From: JAOADN01 sp049323795
GTDB lineage: Bacteria > Pseudomonadota > Alphaproteobacteria > Rhodobacterales > Rhodobacteraceae
Direction of reading: 5' to 3'
Assembly (NCBI GenBank): GCA_049323795.1
Contig: JBMOOH010000037.1
Span: 1 to 64,000, forward strand
Length of the DNA stretch: 64,000 nt
Shown piece after piece: positions 7,909 through 16,722 of this stretch. The notes beneath the pieces were generated by a model that saw only the letters and a program-made list of their open reading frames with translations, ran no database searches and was not told the origin of the DNA. A program made the translations under genes and the position numbers. How positions within the stretch are numbered: position 1 is the first letter of the stretch; each line of letters begins with the position of its first letter.

Positions 7909-8319
7909 TCACTCCTGGATCGACCGCACGTACTCGGCCAGGGCCACCAGCGCCGAAGGCGTCGGCGTCGCGCGGCCGTCGCCGGCATCGTAGAGCACCA
8001 CCGGGCTGTCCTGCAGGACCGGCCCGAGTTCCGGCATGACCGTCGCGCCGTCGCGCCGCCGGGTGTAGCCGTCGATGGTGGACATGACGCGGATCGCGGG
8101 GAACGTCCCGCCGTTCCGGGCGGCGATACCCGTCAGGTCCGCGGGCTTCTTCGGCAGGCCCGCCGCCGCCGCACCGTCGCCTTGCCCGCCGGCGCCGTGA
8201 CAGGCCGCGCAGAACTTCTGGAACAGTGCCTTTCCGGATGGGTCGGCCGGGGTCTCCGCAATGCAGCCCACCAGCGCCAGCGCCGCCGGAAACGCCACCA
8301 GACCGAACCGCATCGCCAT
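7909..8319 (-). CDS. Lipoprotein c-type cytochrome (monoheme)
   Basis: 136 residues. The signal peptide ends in a lipobox (ALALVGC), so the mature protein should be lipid-anchored and periplasm-facing. A single heme site FCAACH lies at about residues 35-40. The likely distal ligand is the Met of VMPEL near residue 95. The fold is class I cytochrome c (Cytochrom_CBB3/Cytochrome_C type). It is an electron carrier with no obvious partner next door. The GGGGGCGGGG stretch ahead of the ATG could serve as ribosome site. Confidence 0.88.
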   Translation of the reverse strand: MAMRFGLVAFPAALALVGCIAETPADPSGKALFQKFCAACHGAGGQGDGAAAAGLPKKPADLTGIAARNGGTFPAIRVMSTIDGYTRRRDGATVMPELGPVLQDSPVVLYDAGDGRATPTPSALVALAEYVRSIQE

Positions 8320-8403
8320 CCCCGCCCCCCGGTCACCGCGTCCTCGCCGCGACTTCGCCCATCATGGGCCAGACGCAAGGCGCCTGCAACCGCGCGCCGC
8401 GCC

Positions 8404-9081
8404 TCAGGCGATCCGCCCACCGGCGAGGCGCACGACCCGATCCATCCGTGCCGCAAGTTCGGGGTTGTGCGTGGCGATCAGGCCGGCGAGCCCGGTTTCG
8501 CGGACGATCCCCATCAGCGCATCGAACACCATGGCCGACGTCTCGGGGTCGAGGTTCCCGGTCGGCTCGTCGGCGAGTATCAGCCGCGGGGCGTTGGCCA
8601 GCGCGCGGGCGAAGGCGACCCGCTGCTGCTCGCCCCCCGACAGCGCGGCCGGGCGATGCGCCAGCCGGTGCGACAGCCCGACCGAGGCCAGCAGGGCCGC
8701 CGCCCGCTCGCGCGCCGCGCCGCGCGCGACGCCGTTGGCAAGCTGCGGCAGCGTCACGTTTTCCTCGGCCGAGAACTCGGGCAGCAGGTGGTGGAACTGG
8801 TAGACGAAGCCGATCCCCGTCCGGCGGACCTCGGTCCGCTCGCGGTCGGACCGGCCCGTCATGTCGCGCCCCGACAGGATCACCTGCCCGTCGTCGGGGG
8901 TGTCGAGCAGCCCCGCGATGTGGAGAAGCGTGGACTTGCCTGCGCCCGACGGAGCCACCAGCGCCACGACTTCTCCGGGCTCGACGACGAGGTCGAGGCC
9001 CCTCAGAACCACGACCTCGCCCGGACTGCCCTTGTTGTAGGTCTTCGCGATCCTGCGAAGGTCCAGCGCCGGCTCACTCAT
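8404..9081 (-). CDS. lolD: Lipoprotein-releasing ABC transporter ATP-binding protein
   Basis: Powers extraction of outer-membrane lipoproteins from the inner membrane. 225 residues with Walker A PSGAGKST (about 47), signature LSGGEQQR (about 147), Walker B LILADEPTG (about 167) and the FYQFHHLLPEF Q-loop region (here VYQFHHLLPEFSAEEN), characteristic of LolD/MacB-type ATPases. The start overlaps the lolC stop by eight bases, so the two are translationally coupled. Confidence 0.95.
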   Translation of the reverse strand: MSEPALDLRRIAKTYNKGSPGEVVVLRGLDLVVEPGEVVALVAPSGAGKSTLLHIAGLLDTPDDGQVILSGRDMTGRSDRERTEVRRTGIGFVYQFHHLLPEFSAEENVTLPQLANGVARGAARERAAALLASVGLSHRLAHRPAALSGGEQQRVAFARALANAPRLILADEPTGNLDPETSAMVFDALMGIVRETGLAGLIATHNPELAARMDRVVRLAGGRIA

Positions 9082-10363
9082 AGCGCAGCGCCTCGACCGG
9101 ATTCATCCGCGCCGCACGGCGGGCCGGGAAGATCGTGACAAGGAAGGACAGGACCAGCGACAGCCCGACCGCCCTGGCCACGTCCCAGGCCTGGAGTTTC
9201 GCGGGCAGCCGGTAGATGCCGCGGATCGACGGGTCCCAGACCGGGCTGCCCGAGAGCCAGTTCACCGCCGACATGATCTGGTCGATGTTGAGCGCGATCA
9301 GGCTGCCGAGCGCCACGCCGACGAGTGTTCCGACGATCCCGGTGAAGGCCCCGCAGAGGAAGAAGATCCGCAGGACCGACCCTTCGCTCAGGCCCATCGT
9401 CCGCAGGATGCCGATGTCGCGGCCCTTGTTCTTGACGAGCATCACAAGGCCCGAGGTGATGTTCATGGTGGCGACGAGGACGACGATCGACAGGATCACG
9501 AACATCACGTCGTCCTCGATGTCGAGCGCCGAGAGGAACGCGGCCGAGCTGTCCTTCCACGTCCAGAGCATCGCCTGCTCGCCCGCGGCGGCGAGGAGCG
9601 GACCCGCGAAATCGTCGATGCGCTCGGGGTCGGCCACCGTCACCTCGATCTCGTCGGCCGATCCCTCGCGGTTGAAGTAGCTCTGCGCCTCGGCAAAGGG
9701 CATGTAGATGCGCGTCCGGTCGATGTCGTAGCGCCCTGCCGAGAAGATGTAGACGACCTCGTAGGACTTGATGCGGGGACTCGTGCCGAGGGCCGTCCTG
9801 ACCCCGTCGGGCGAGATCAGCCGCAGCGTGTCGCCGATCGTGAGGTTCAGGTCGCGGGCGATCCCGGACCCGACCGCGATGCCTTCGCCGAACCGTCCGA
9901 TATCGCCCAGCGATTTCGTCGCGTCCCCGCCGATGCGCGGGATGGACTTCAGGTCGTCGAGGGTGACGCCGTAGATCTCGGCCGCGCTGGCGCGGCTTCC
10001 GAAGCTTGCCATCGCCTGCCCGCGGATCGCCGGGACCGCACGGGTCACGCCCTCGATCCTCCCGATCCTTTCGGCCAGTCCGGCGTAATCCCCGATTCCC
10101 CGGGTCAGCACGCCCCGATCGGTGACGTAGTTGCCGTAGGTCACCGTCACATGCGCGCTCGACCCGACCACCGTGTCGATCAGCTCGGTCCGGAATCCTG
10201 CCCGGACGGCGAGCGTCGCCACAAGGGCCATGACGCCCAGCGCGATGCCGACGAGGCTGATCCAGGTCATCACGCTGATGCCGCCCTCGGCCCGCTTCGC
10301 GCGCAGGTACCGCCAGGCGATCATGAACTCGAAGGCCGAAAAGGGGGCGGTGCGGCGGGGCAA
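9074..10363 (-). CDS. lolC: Lipoprotein-releasing ABC transporter permease (LolC/LolE family)
   Basis: An inner-membrane permease of about 429 residues. The N-terminal block FEFMIAWRYLRAKRAEGG leads into the first membrane helix (TWISLVGIALGVMALVATL). A large periplasmic domain spans about 65-285, then three helices follow (DVMFVILSIVVLVATMNI, IFFLCGAFTGIVGTLVGVAL and VARAVGLSLVLSFLVTIFPA) and the MNPVEALRYE tail. I chose the TTG at 10363 because ACAGGA lies upstream and the protein then begins PRRTAPFSAFE, like relatives. The ATG at 10324 would cut that conserved start. A single LolC/E-type subunit here probably forms the homodimer (LolF type). Confidence 0.93.
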   Translation of the reverse strand: MPRRTAPFSAFEFMIAWRYLRAKRAEGGISVMTWISLVGIALGVMALVATLAVRAGFRTELIDTVVGSSAHVTVTYGNYVTDRGVLTRGIGDYAGLAERIGRIEGVTRAVPAIRGQAMASFGSRASAAEIYGVTLDDLKSIPRIGGDATKSLGDIGRFGEGIAVGSGIARDLNLTIGDTLRLISPDGVRTALGTSPRIKSYEVVYIFSAGRYDIDRTRIYMPFAEAQSYFNREGSADEIEVTVADPERIDDFAGPLLAAAGEQAMLWTWKDSSAAFLSALDIEDDVMFVILSIVVLVATMNITSGLVMLVKNKGRDIGILRTMGLSEGSVLRIFFLCGAFTGIVGTLVGVALGSLIALNIDQIMSAVNWLSGSPVWDPSIRGIYRLPAKLQAWDVARAVGLSLVLSFLVTIFPARRAARMNPVEALRYE

Positions 10364-10476
10364 GGGGCAGGTTCGTCCTGTCTGTACGGGTCGGATCAGG
10401 TCGGGGCGGTAGTGGTGGACGCGGGGGCGAAGGTCAAGGGACGAGGTGCCGGATGAGGCGATCGTGAGACCCCCGG

Positions 10477-11283
10477 TCAGCCCCCGTCGCGGCGGAAGGG
10501 CAGCAGAAGCAGACGGTCGATCCACAGATCGCGACGGCTGCGGAACTGCGGCAGGCCGAGCGTCAGCCCCTCCTCTCCGCCCTCCGGCCGTGCACGATAG
10601 GTGCCGAACAGCCGGTCCCAGACCGACAGGTTGAAGCCGAAGTTGGAATCCGTCTCCTCGCGCCGCACCGAATGGTGGATGCGGTGCATCGCGGGCGTGA
10701 CGATCAGGCAGCGCAGCGCCCGCTCGGCGCGGACGGGCAGGGCCACGTTCGCATGGGTGAAGAGCGCGGTCGCGTTCAACACCAGCTCGAACAGCAGGAC
10801 CGCGCCCGCCGGGGCCCCGAGGCCCACCACCGCCGCGATCTTGATCGCCATCGACAGGGCGATCTCGCCAGGGTGGAACCGCACGCCCGTGCTGGCATCC
10901 ACCTCGGTATCGGCATGGTGCATCCGGTGCAGCCGCCAGAACAGCGGCACGGCGTGGAAGACGCGGTGCTGCCACCAGATGAGCAGATCGAGCGCCAGAA
11001 AGGCGGCCGGACCGGCGAGCCAGCCGGGCACCGCCAGCCAGTTCAGAAGCCCGATGCCGCGCTCTCCGGCCCAGACCGCCGCCCCGACCGCGAGCACCGG
11101 AAAGACGAGCCGGACCGCCGCGCCGTCGATCGCGACGAGGAGAAGGTTGTTGGACCACCGCAGGAGCCGCGGCACCTCGCCCCGCCGCGCAGGGGCTGCG
11201 AGTTCCCAGGCAAGCATCGCCCCCAGAAGGACGAGGAAGACCGCAAGGCGGATGCCGTCTTCTCGGATAATCGCGGCGTCCAT
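10477..11283 (-). CDS. Sterol desaturase / fatty acid hydroxylase family membrane protein
   Basis: A di-iron membrane oxygenase of 268 residues. The three histidine clusters are visible: QHRVFH (about 105-110), HRMHH (about 119-123) and HRIHHS (about 201-206). Hydrophobic segments lie near residues 10-25, 45-70, 82-100 and 147-170. The substrate is unknown (sterols, carotenoids or fatty acids in characterised members). It lies three bases after the ThuA gene stop, as third gene of a small operon with the ThuA and DHFR-like genes. Confidence 0.88.
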   Translation of the reverse strand: MDAAIIREDGIRLAVFLVLLGAMLAWELAAPARRGEVPRLLRWSNNLLLVAIDGAAVRLVFPVLAVGAAVWAGERGIGLLNWLAVPGWLAGPAAFLALDLLIWWQHRVFHAVPLFWRLHRMHHADTEVDASTGVRFHPGEIALSMAIKIAAVVGLGAPAGAVLLFELVLNATALFTHANVALPVRAERALRCLIVTPAMHRIHHSVRREETDSNFGFNLSVWDRLFGTYRARPEGGEEGLTLGLPQFRSRRDLWIDRLLLLPFRRDGG

Positions 11284-11286
11284 CGT

Positions 11287-11937
11287 TCAGCCCCTCGCCG
11301 CCCAGACCAGCCCGCGCCGCAGCATCTCGGCCGGCGCCCCCCGGTCGATGACGTCCGCCCTGTGGCCGAGCGCGCTGTAGTAGACCCGGCCCTTGCCGTA
11401 GCCCTTCACATAGGCGACCGGCATCTCGACCCGCCCGTTCACCTCATGCGGGCCGGGCACCGCCGGGAAGTCGGTGACGGCAAGCACCCGCACCGCCGGA
11501 TCGACGTGCAGGTAATACTGCTCCGTCTCGACCTCGAAATCCCCGATCCCGGCCACGAGCGGATCGTCCGACACGATCCTGACGCCATACCGCACCCCGT
11601 CGTTGCCGGGATGGGCGACCCACTGGCTGCCGGTCAGGAACTGCCAGTCCACGTTCTCGCGGAAGGCGTCGCACATGCCGCCGTGGCAGCCGGCGATGCC
11701 CGCCCCGCCCGCGACGGCGGCGCAGACGTTCAGTGCCTGTTCCCTGCCGATCTTCGACATGGTCCACACCGGCACGATCAGGTCATGCGCCGCCACCGCC
11801 CCCGCGTCGTCGAAGCAGGCGAGCGTGTCGGTCACGGTTACCTGCGCCCCCGCCTCGCGCAGCCATCCCGCGAAGAGCGCCGCCACCTTGTCCGGCTCGT
11901 GCCCGTCCCATCCGCCCCAGGTGACCAGCACCTTCAT
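11287..11937 (-). CDS. ThuA domain protein (glutamine amidotransferase-like fold)
   Basis: 216 residues beginning MKVLVTWGGWDGHEP, then GAGIAGCHGGMCDAF (nucleophile-elbow position) around residue 85 and EQYYLHVDP around residue 140. This matches the ThuA family first described in rhizobial trehalose use. The reaction is not established. The ATG overlaps the stop of the DHFR-like gene by four bases and the sterol desaturase gene follows after three bases, so one transcript is likely. Confidence 0.88.
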   Translation of the reverse strand: MKVLVTWGGWDGHEPDKVAALFAGWLREAGAQVTVTDTLACFDDAGAVAAHDLIVPVWTMSKIGREQALNVCAAVAGGAGIAGCHGGMCDAFRENVDWQFLTGSQWVAHPGNDGVRYGVRIVSDDPLVAGIGDFEVETEQYYLHVDPAVRVLAVTDFPAVPGPHEVNGRVEMPVAYVKGYGKGRVYYSALGHRADVIDRGAPAEMLRRGLVWAARG

Positions 11938-12581
11938 GTCCCCATCCTCTCGATCACGATATGCGACGCGCCCTCCCCCTGTGCGACCGAGGCCACCCGG
12001 TAGCCGAGGGCGGCGAGGTCGAGACCGTGAAACACCGCCTCCCCCCGCCCGAGCAGGACCGGCGACAGCGCGAAGTGCGCCCGGTCGACCAGCCGGTCAC
12101 GGAACGCTGCGCGGATCGTGGCGACGCCGCCGCCGATGCGGATGTCCTTCGTCCCGGCGGCGTCGCGGGCAAGGCCGACCGCCTCGGCCAGCCCGCCGGT
12201 CACGAAGCGAAACACCGTCCCGCCCTTCATCTCGAGGGGCGCGCGCGGATGGCGGGTCAGCACGAAGACCGGGCAATGATAGGGTGGCTCGTCGCCCCAC
12301 CAGCCCCGCCATTTGTCGTCCGGCCAGGGTCCGCGGATGGGTCCGAACATGTTCCGCCCGAGGATCCAGGCCCCGAGCCCGGCCATTCCGGCGGCAGCGA
12401 TGCGGTCGTCGATACCCTCCGTCCCGCCCTCCTGCCGCAGCACCTCCCGGCGGAAGGTGCGGGTCGGGAAGAACCAGGACGGCAGCCTCTCTCCCCCGAC
12501 GCCGAGCGGCGCGGCCAGACTCTGGTCCGGGCCGGCCCCGAACCCGTCGACCGAGATCGAGAAGCAATCGATGCGGATCAT
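11934..12581 (-). CDS. Dihydrofolate reductase family protein (RibD C-terminal type)
   Basis: 215 residues with the RibD_C/DHFR fold: FSISVDGFGAG at the N-terminus, AWILGRNMFG around residue 72, PVFVLTRHPR around residue 103 and IRIGGGVATIRAAF around residue 150. These proteins are probably NADPH reductases acting on unknown substrates; real folate reduction is unlikely. First gene of the three-gene operon with ThuA and sterol-desaturase genes. Confidence 0.88.
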   Translation of the reverse strand: MIRIDCFSISVDGFGAGPDQSLAAPLGVGGERLPSWFFPTRTFRREVLRQEGGTEGIDDRIAAAGMAGLGAWILGRNMFGPIRGPWPDDKWRGWWGDEPPYHCPVFVLTRHPRAPLEMKGGTVFRFVTGGLAEAVGLARDAAGTKDIRIGGGVATIRAAFRDRLVDRAHFALSPVLLGRGEAVFHGLDLAALGYRVASVAQGEGASHIVIERMGT

Positions 12582-12678
12582 GCCGTCACCTCCCTGCCCT
12601 TGCCATCATGCCCTGCTCTCGCCGGCCGGAAGCGCGGCGGGCGCGTTCAGTTCCTTCCCGCCCATCCCCCCTCCGCCT

Positions 12679-13167
12679 TCACGCCCGCAGGCTCCTCCGG
12701 AACGGCGCCATGACCGCCCCGAGACCCAGCGCGACGAGACCCCAGCCGCCTGCGAAACCGATGCCTGCCGAGACGAACCCGTCCGTCGAGACCGGAACGG
12801 CCGGCCGGAACTCGGCCCACGTGGCCCGGAGCGTCTCGGTGTCGCGGAACCGGTGCGGCAGCGCGAGCCGTTCGAGCGGCGAGGCCGCGCGGAGAAGCGC
12901 CAGGTCCGCCTGCGCCCGCCCGGCCCGGGCGATTGCCGCCCGCATGTCCGCCTGGTGGAGGTTCTGAAAGGCGGACGACGACAGGTCCGCCAGCGCCGCC
13001 TCGCGCGTCAGGCCCGCCCTGGTGGCCGAGGCGTCGAACTCCGCCACCATCGCCGCCAGCGCATCCGCCTGCCCGCCGAGCCGCTGGAGGTACTGCTGCG
13101 AGAACTCGGGGAACTGCGACAGCGCCACCGCCCCGGCAAGGCCGCCCATCAGGGGAAGGATGCGCAT
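12679..13167 (-). CDS. DUF2937 family membrane-associated protein
   Basis: 162 residues. The N-terminus LPLMGGLAGAVALSQFPEFSQQYLQRLGGQ and the C-terminal membrane helix (GFVSAGIGFAGGWGLVALGLGAV) match DUF2937 proteins, which are widespread in Gammaproteobacteria and Rhodobacterales and have no known function. The central part is Ala-rich helical and lies between a weak N-terminal and a clear C-terminal hydrophobic stretch. The gene is separate from the DHFR-like operon downstream (gap about 97 bases). Confidence 0.85.
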   Translation of the reverse strand: MRILPLMGGLAGAVALSQFPEFSQQYLQRLGGQADALAAMVAEFDASATRAGLTREAALADLSSSAFQNLHQADMRAAIARAGRAQADLALLRAASPLERLALPHRFRDTETLRATWAEFRPAVPVSTDGFVSAGIGFAGGWGLVALGLGAVMAPFRRSLRA

Positions 13168-13725
13168 GGGTTCGGCCCTCCGGCTTCGCTGCGGAAAGGC
13201 TGGAGGGTGCGGCGGCGAAGGTCAAGCGGGGCGGTCCGACGCCGTGACCCTGGCCCAGTCCGTCGCGCTTGCGCCCTGGCAGATGGACAGGATCCGGACG
13301 CTCGCCCAGGGTTTCCCCGCCCCGTCGAAAACGCCCATACCGCATGGCTGATGCGGGTTGACGAGGCGGGCACGCTGGCGGCCTGATCCTCCGCGCTGCC
13401 GTCATGGATCCTCAGCGATCTCGCCGCCAGATAGGCCTGAAGCCCGCCAGGTCGCCGCCGCAACGCTTCGGCAGGACCCGCAGTTCACCATCGCCCCGAT
13501 GCATGTGCGCGAGCCCTACCGGTACGACGAGGACCGCCAGCCCTGATCGAGGGGATGCGCTGGCCGGGCTGCCCGAGTGACGTGATTGTCGGCGGGACCG
13601 GGCGTGGCCGGCCCGGCCTCAGCGCGCCGGCCCCGAAATCACACCACCACCGGCAAAGTCCTGCCCCGAGGGCGACAGGATTCCGGCGCAGGCTAAGGCA
13701 TGCACCCAGAACGGGGAATGTGGCG
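13168..13725. other. Gene-poor stretch with possible decayed cyclase remnant
   Basis: No intact gene. Around 13400-13546 the plus strand reads a short frame whose end (LRQDPQFTIAPMHVREPYRYDEDRQP, split here as LRQDPQFTI and VREPYRYDED) resembles the last TPR repeat and tail of class III adenylate cyclases with C-terminal TPRs. The rest of such a gene is absent. The remnant call is weak. Nothing else recognisable is seen. Confidence 0.3.
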
Positions 13726-13908
13726 ATGAAACCCGAACGGCACCTGTCCGAACCCCACAAGGCCGGCAGCCTCTTCCTTCCGCATAACTGGACCGGAGAC
13801 CCCGAGGACGAGGTCCTTCGGGAACTGCGGACCATCTGGCCAAGCCCGGTCGATCTGGCGAAGCAGCCCGGACTGCTCTACCGGCTGCATGCCATCCTGA
13901 ACGACTGA
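13726..13908 (+). CDS. Small hypothetical protein (60 aa)
   Basis: An ATG at 13726 opens 60 codons ending 14 bases before the convergent proS stop. The product is hydrophilic, with SLFLPHNWTGDPEDEV, then an ELRTIWPSPVDLAKQPG segment and a helical LLYRLHAILND tail. No family is recognised. The upstream GGGGAATGTGGCG is a poor ribosome site. Amino-acid composition looks protein-like (aromatics, balanced charges), but it could be spurious. Confidence 0.42.
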   Translation: MKPERHLSEPHKAGSLFLPHNWTGDPEDEVLRELRTIWPSPVDLAKQPGLLYRLHAILND

Positions 13909-13922
13909 CGGCCAATCCGCCG

Positions 13923-15260
13923 TCAGCGGCCCGCGTAGATCCCGGCGATCTGATCCACCGCGGCCTCGGGGCTCATCTCTTCGCTCTCGCCGGTCCGGCG
14001 CGAGGTCAGTTCGACCTTCCCGGCGGCGATCCCGCGCGGGCCGACGGTGATCCGCCACGGCAGGCCGATCAGGTCCATCGTGGCGAACTTCGCCCCGGCC
14101 CGCTCCTCGGTGTCGTCGTAAAGCGCCTCGAGCCCCTTCGCGGCCAGCGCCCTGTAGAGCCCCTCGCAGGCGGGGTCGGTGGCGGTGTCGCCCTGCTTGA
14201 GGTTCACGATCCCGACCGGGAAGGGTGTGACCCCCTCGGGCCAGATGATCCCCTTCTCGTCGTGGCTCGCCTCGATGATCGCGCCCAAGAGGCGCGACAC
14301 CCCGATCCCGTGCGAGCCCATGTGGACCGGCACCCGCTCGCCCTTGTCGTTCGTCACGAAGGCGTCCATCGGTCCGGAATACTTGGTCGAGAAGTAGAAG
14401 ATCTGCCCGACCTCGATGCCGCGCCCGGCCTTGCGGTGCGCCTCGGGGATCCTGTCGAAAAGCGCCGGGTCGTGCGTCTCGTCGGTGCGGGCGTAGAGGG
14501 CGGTGAACTCCTCGCAGACCTTCGCCACCTGCCCGCGGTCATCGTAGTCGATGTCGCGGTTGCCGAGCTTCAGGCCGGTGACGCGGTCGTCGTAGAAGAC
14601 CTCGCTTTCCCCCGTCGAGGCGAGCACGAGGAACTCGTGCGTGTTGTCCCCGCCGATCGGGCCCGAGGCCGCGCGCATCGGGATCGCGGTCAGGCCCATC
14701 CGCTCGTAGGTGCGCAGGTAGCTCACCATGTGGCGGTTGTAGGCGTGAAGGGCGGCGTCCCTGTCGATGTCGAAGTTGTAGCCGTCCTTCATCAGGAACT
14801 CGCGCCCCCGCATGACCCCGAAGCGCGGCCGCATCTCGTCGCGGAACTTCCACTGGATGTGGTAGAGCGTGAGGGGGAGCGACTTGTAGCTCGTCACGTG
14901 GGCGCGGAAGATGTCGGTGATCATCTCCTCGTTCGTCGGCCCGTAGAGCAGCTCGCGGTCCTGCCGGTCCTTCAGCCGCAGCATCTCGGGGCCGTAGGCA
15001 TCGAAGCGGCCGCTTTCGCGCCAGAGGTCGGCCGGCTGCAGCGTCGGCATGAGGAGCGGGATGTGCCCGGCGCGCTCTTGTTCCTCGTGGACGATCCCTT
15101 CGATCCGCCGCAGCACCCGGTAGCCGAGCGGCAGCCAGGAATAGATGCCTGCCGCCTGCTGCTTGATCATGCCCGCGCGCAGCATGTAGCGGTGGCTGAC
15201 GATCTGCGCCTCGGCGGGGTTTTCCCTGAGGACGGGGAGGAAGTAGCGGGAAAGGCGCAT
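13923..15260 (-). CDS. proS: Prolyl-tRNA synthetase (short, editing-domain-lacking form)
   Basis: Class II synthetase of 445 residues, the alphaproteobacterial length, lacking the INS editing domain inserted between motifs 2 and 3 in E. coli ProS. Visible blocks are GIYSWLPLGYRVLRRIE (motif 1 region), LYGPTNEEMITDIFR, KFRDEMRPRFGVMRGREFLMKDGY split as KFRDEMRPRFGVMRGREF (motif 2) and SHGIGVSRLLGAIIE (motif 3), followed by the anticodon-binding domain. In related genomes proS lies near lolC-lolD; here four unrelated genes intervene. Confidence 0.97.
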   Translation of the reverse strand: MRLSRYFLPVLRENPAEAQIVSHRYMLRAGMIKQQAAGIYSWLPLGYRVLRRIEGIVHEEQERAGHIPLLMPTLQPADLWRESGRFDAYGPEMLRLKDRQDRELLYGPTNEEMITDIFRAHVTSYKSLPLTLYHIQWKFRDEMRPRFGVMRGREFLMKDGYNFDIDRDAALHAYNRHMVSYLRTYERMGLTAIPMRAASGPIGGDNTHEFLVLASTGESEVFYDDRVTGLKLGNRDIDYDDRGQVAKVCEEFTALYARTDETHDPALFDRIPEAHRKAGRGIEVGQIFYFSTKYSGPMDAFVTNDKGERVPVHMGSHGIGVSRLLGAIIEASHDEKGIIWPEGVTPFPVGIVNLKQGDTATDPACEGLYRALAAKGLEALYDDTEERAGAKFATMDLIGLPWRITVGPRGIAAGKVELTSRRTGESEEMSPEAAVDQIAGIYAGR

Positions 15261-15636
15261 CTCGGGGGGCGGTCCTTCTGGGGGCGGTGCGCCTCGTGAT
15301 TACCGGGTCGGAACCGGGGCGGCAAGGGAGGCCGTGGGGGGGCGGAAATCGCGTTCCACGGGGAGGGGTGCCTTGGAAATATAGTTATTTCAATGGTTTG
15401 CCGAGGCACGTTGACCTTCTGTCAAGGTCTGCGGCCGCTTCGGACAAAGGGCGGGGCGGCCGTTTGCGGCCCCGGGGAGCGGCCCCGCACTGCGGGCAAG
15501 ACAGGGCACTGTTTCGCGGACAGGAACAGCGCGTTTACACAATTTTCACTGTGCCTTGGCCCATCCGGGTCATGCGGCGGGCTTTCCCTTGCGGCAGGCT
15601 GGGCCGTGCGGTGATGTGTTTTGATGGGGAACGGAG
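15261..15636. other. Intergenic region between divergent proS and VPLPA-CTERM gene
   Basis: 376 bases without a gene. It holds an AT-rich patch (about 15376-15400) likely to contain promoter elements, and nested inverted repeats at 15411-15429 (TTGAC-N5-GTCAA and GACCTT-N5-AAGGTC). The remainder is GC-rich. No small RNA is recognised. Confidence 0.5.
15411..15429. promoter_or_regulatory. Nested inverted repeats, possible operator
   Basis: TTGAC-CTTCT-GTCAA (15411-15425) overlaps GACCTT-CTGTC-AAGGTC (15413-15429). Both are perfect. The site lies about 150 bases before proS on the minus strand and about 210 bases before the secreted-protein gene on the plus strand. The factor is unknown. Confidence 0.4.
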
Positions 15637-16368
15637 ATGGGATACGTCAGGGAAGGATTTCTGGCCGCCGCGATGACGCTGGCGGTGACGGCCGCGCCGG
15701 CGGGCGCGGCGACGATGCAGGCGGTGTTCACAGGCACGGTATACAGCGGTTACGACCAGACCGGCGTCTTTGGTGCGCCCGGCGGGTCGCTGGGCAACCT
15801 CGGGTATACGCTGAGGTATGTGTACGACACGTCGCTCGGGACTCGTGTGTCGGCCGGGGCCGGCACGAGTGACGATCTTTACGGAGGCAGTGCTTACGGC
15901 CCAGCCAACCCGACCGTCTCTGCGACACTGACGATCGGTTCGGTAACGCAGTCGGTCGGCGGTTCCTATGCGAGCCGGTATCAGCTTTGCAACATAGGGT
16001 ACTGCGCGATTGACCAATACTATACCAGCGCAGCGGATTTCACGTCGCAGCCGGACGGAGGCTACACCTACAACGGTTTCAACGCCATCGTCTCCGACTA
16101 CACTGATTTTCTGCCGGACAATCTCGACACGCCATTCAGCGTGATGATCTCCGCGCTCGCGCAGCAGTACGGCTACTTCCAGTTCGCCACGGTGGATGGA
16201 ACTACGCAACTCTACACGACATTCGCAAACGGCTACCTGTCGCTCGACCGATTGTCCGTCTCGCAGGTCGATATCGCCCCCATCCCGCTTCCCGCCTCGG
16301 GCCTGCTCCTCCTCGGCGCGGGCGCGGGGCTGGCGGCGATCCGGAGGAAGAGGCGGCGGGCGGCCTGA
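15637..16368 (+). CDS. Secreted protein with VPLPA-CTERM sorting signal
   Basis: 243 residues. A signal peptide (cleavage near AAPAGAAT) is followed by a Tyr/Gly/Ser/Thr-rich beta-type domain with two cysteines (QLCNIGYCA) and then the C-terminal sorting signal IPLPASGLLLLGAGAGL plus RRKRRR. This is the VPLPA variant of PEP-CTERM, recognised by an exosortase/rhombosortase-like system that is not in this window. Members are thought to be exported with exopolysaccharide. The gene has more AT-rich codons than its neighbours, as is common for such surface proteins. It converges on a small LuxR gene. Confidence 0.85.
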   Translation: MGYVREGFLAAAMTLAVTAAPAGAATMQAVFTGTVYSGYDQTGVFGAPGGSLGNLGYTLRYVYDTSLGTRVSAGAGTSDDLYGGSAYGPANPTVSATLTIGSVTQSVGGSYASRYQLCNIGYCAIDQYYTSAADFTSQPDGGYTYNGFNAIVSDYTDFLPDNLDTPFSVMISALAQQYGYFQFATVDGTTQLYTTFANGYLSLDRLSVSQVDIAPIPLPASGLLLLGAGAGLAAIRRKRRRAA

Positions 16369-16407
16369 ACACCCCGCGTTTCCTCTGGCGCGCGAAAGGC
16401 GCTATCC

Positions 16408-16432
16408 GCCCGGCCGGCACCCCCGGCCGGGC
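16408..16432. terminator. Bidirectional hairpin between convergent genes
   Basis: Perfect 10-base arms GCCCGGCCGG (16408-16417) and CCGGCCGGGC (16423-16432) with a 5-base loop, between the stop of the VPLPA gene and the stop of the LuxR gene. It is followed by AATT on the plus strand but has no real U-run, so termination strength is uncertain. Confidence 0.6.
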
Positions 16433-16435
16433 AAT

Positions 16436-16672
16436 TCACGCCGGGCGCAGCCGCTCCACCGCCAGAACCAGGTCCGTCTGCCGCCGCGATCCGGTCTTCG
16501 ACATCGCCGATTTCAACTGGTTGCGGATGGTATGGATGCTGACCCTGCGCTTCGACGCGATTTCCCGGGGGGTCAGCCCGTAGACAAGCGACAGTGCGAT
16601 TTCGGCTTCGGCATGCGTCAGGCCCAAGCTTACCAGCTGACCGAAAAGCAGGCGATCGGATTCATGGCTCAT
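16436..16672 (-). CDS. Small LuxR-type helix-turn-helix protein
   Basis: A stand-alone GerE/LuxR DNA-binding domain of 78 residues. Key segments are LTHAEAEIALSLVYGLTPREIASKRRVS, split as LTHAEAEIALSLVYGL and TPREIASKRRVS, then IHTIRNQLKSAMSKTGSRRQ, the recognition helix region. The ATG at 16672 gives a protein consisting almost only of this domain. An upstream ATG at 16753 adds 27 unlike residues and lies inside a repeat region, so I do not prefer it. No sensor domain is present, and it lies tail-to-tail with the VPLPA-CTERM gene. Confidence 0.82.
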   Translation of the reverse strand: MSHESDRLLFGQLVSLGLTHAEAEIALSLVYGLTPREIASKRRVSIHTIRNQLKSAMSKTGSRRQTDLVLAVERLRPA

Positions 16673-16722
16673 CGGATACAGCCATCCCTTGCCGCGAGCA
16701 AATACCGCGAACGCCAGGTTCG

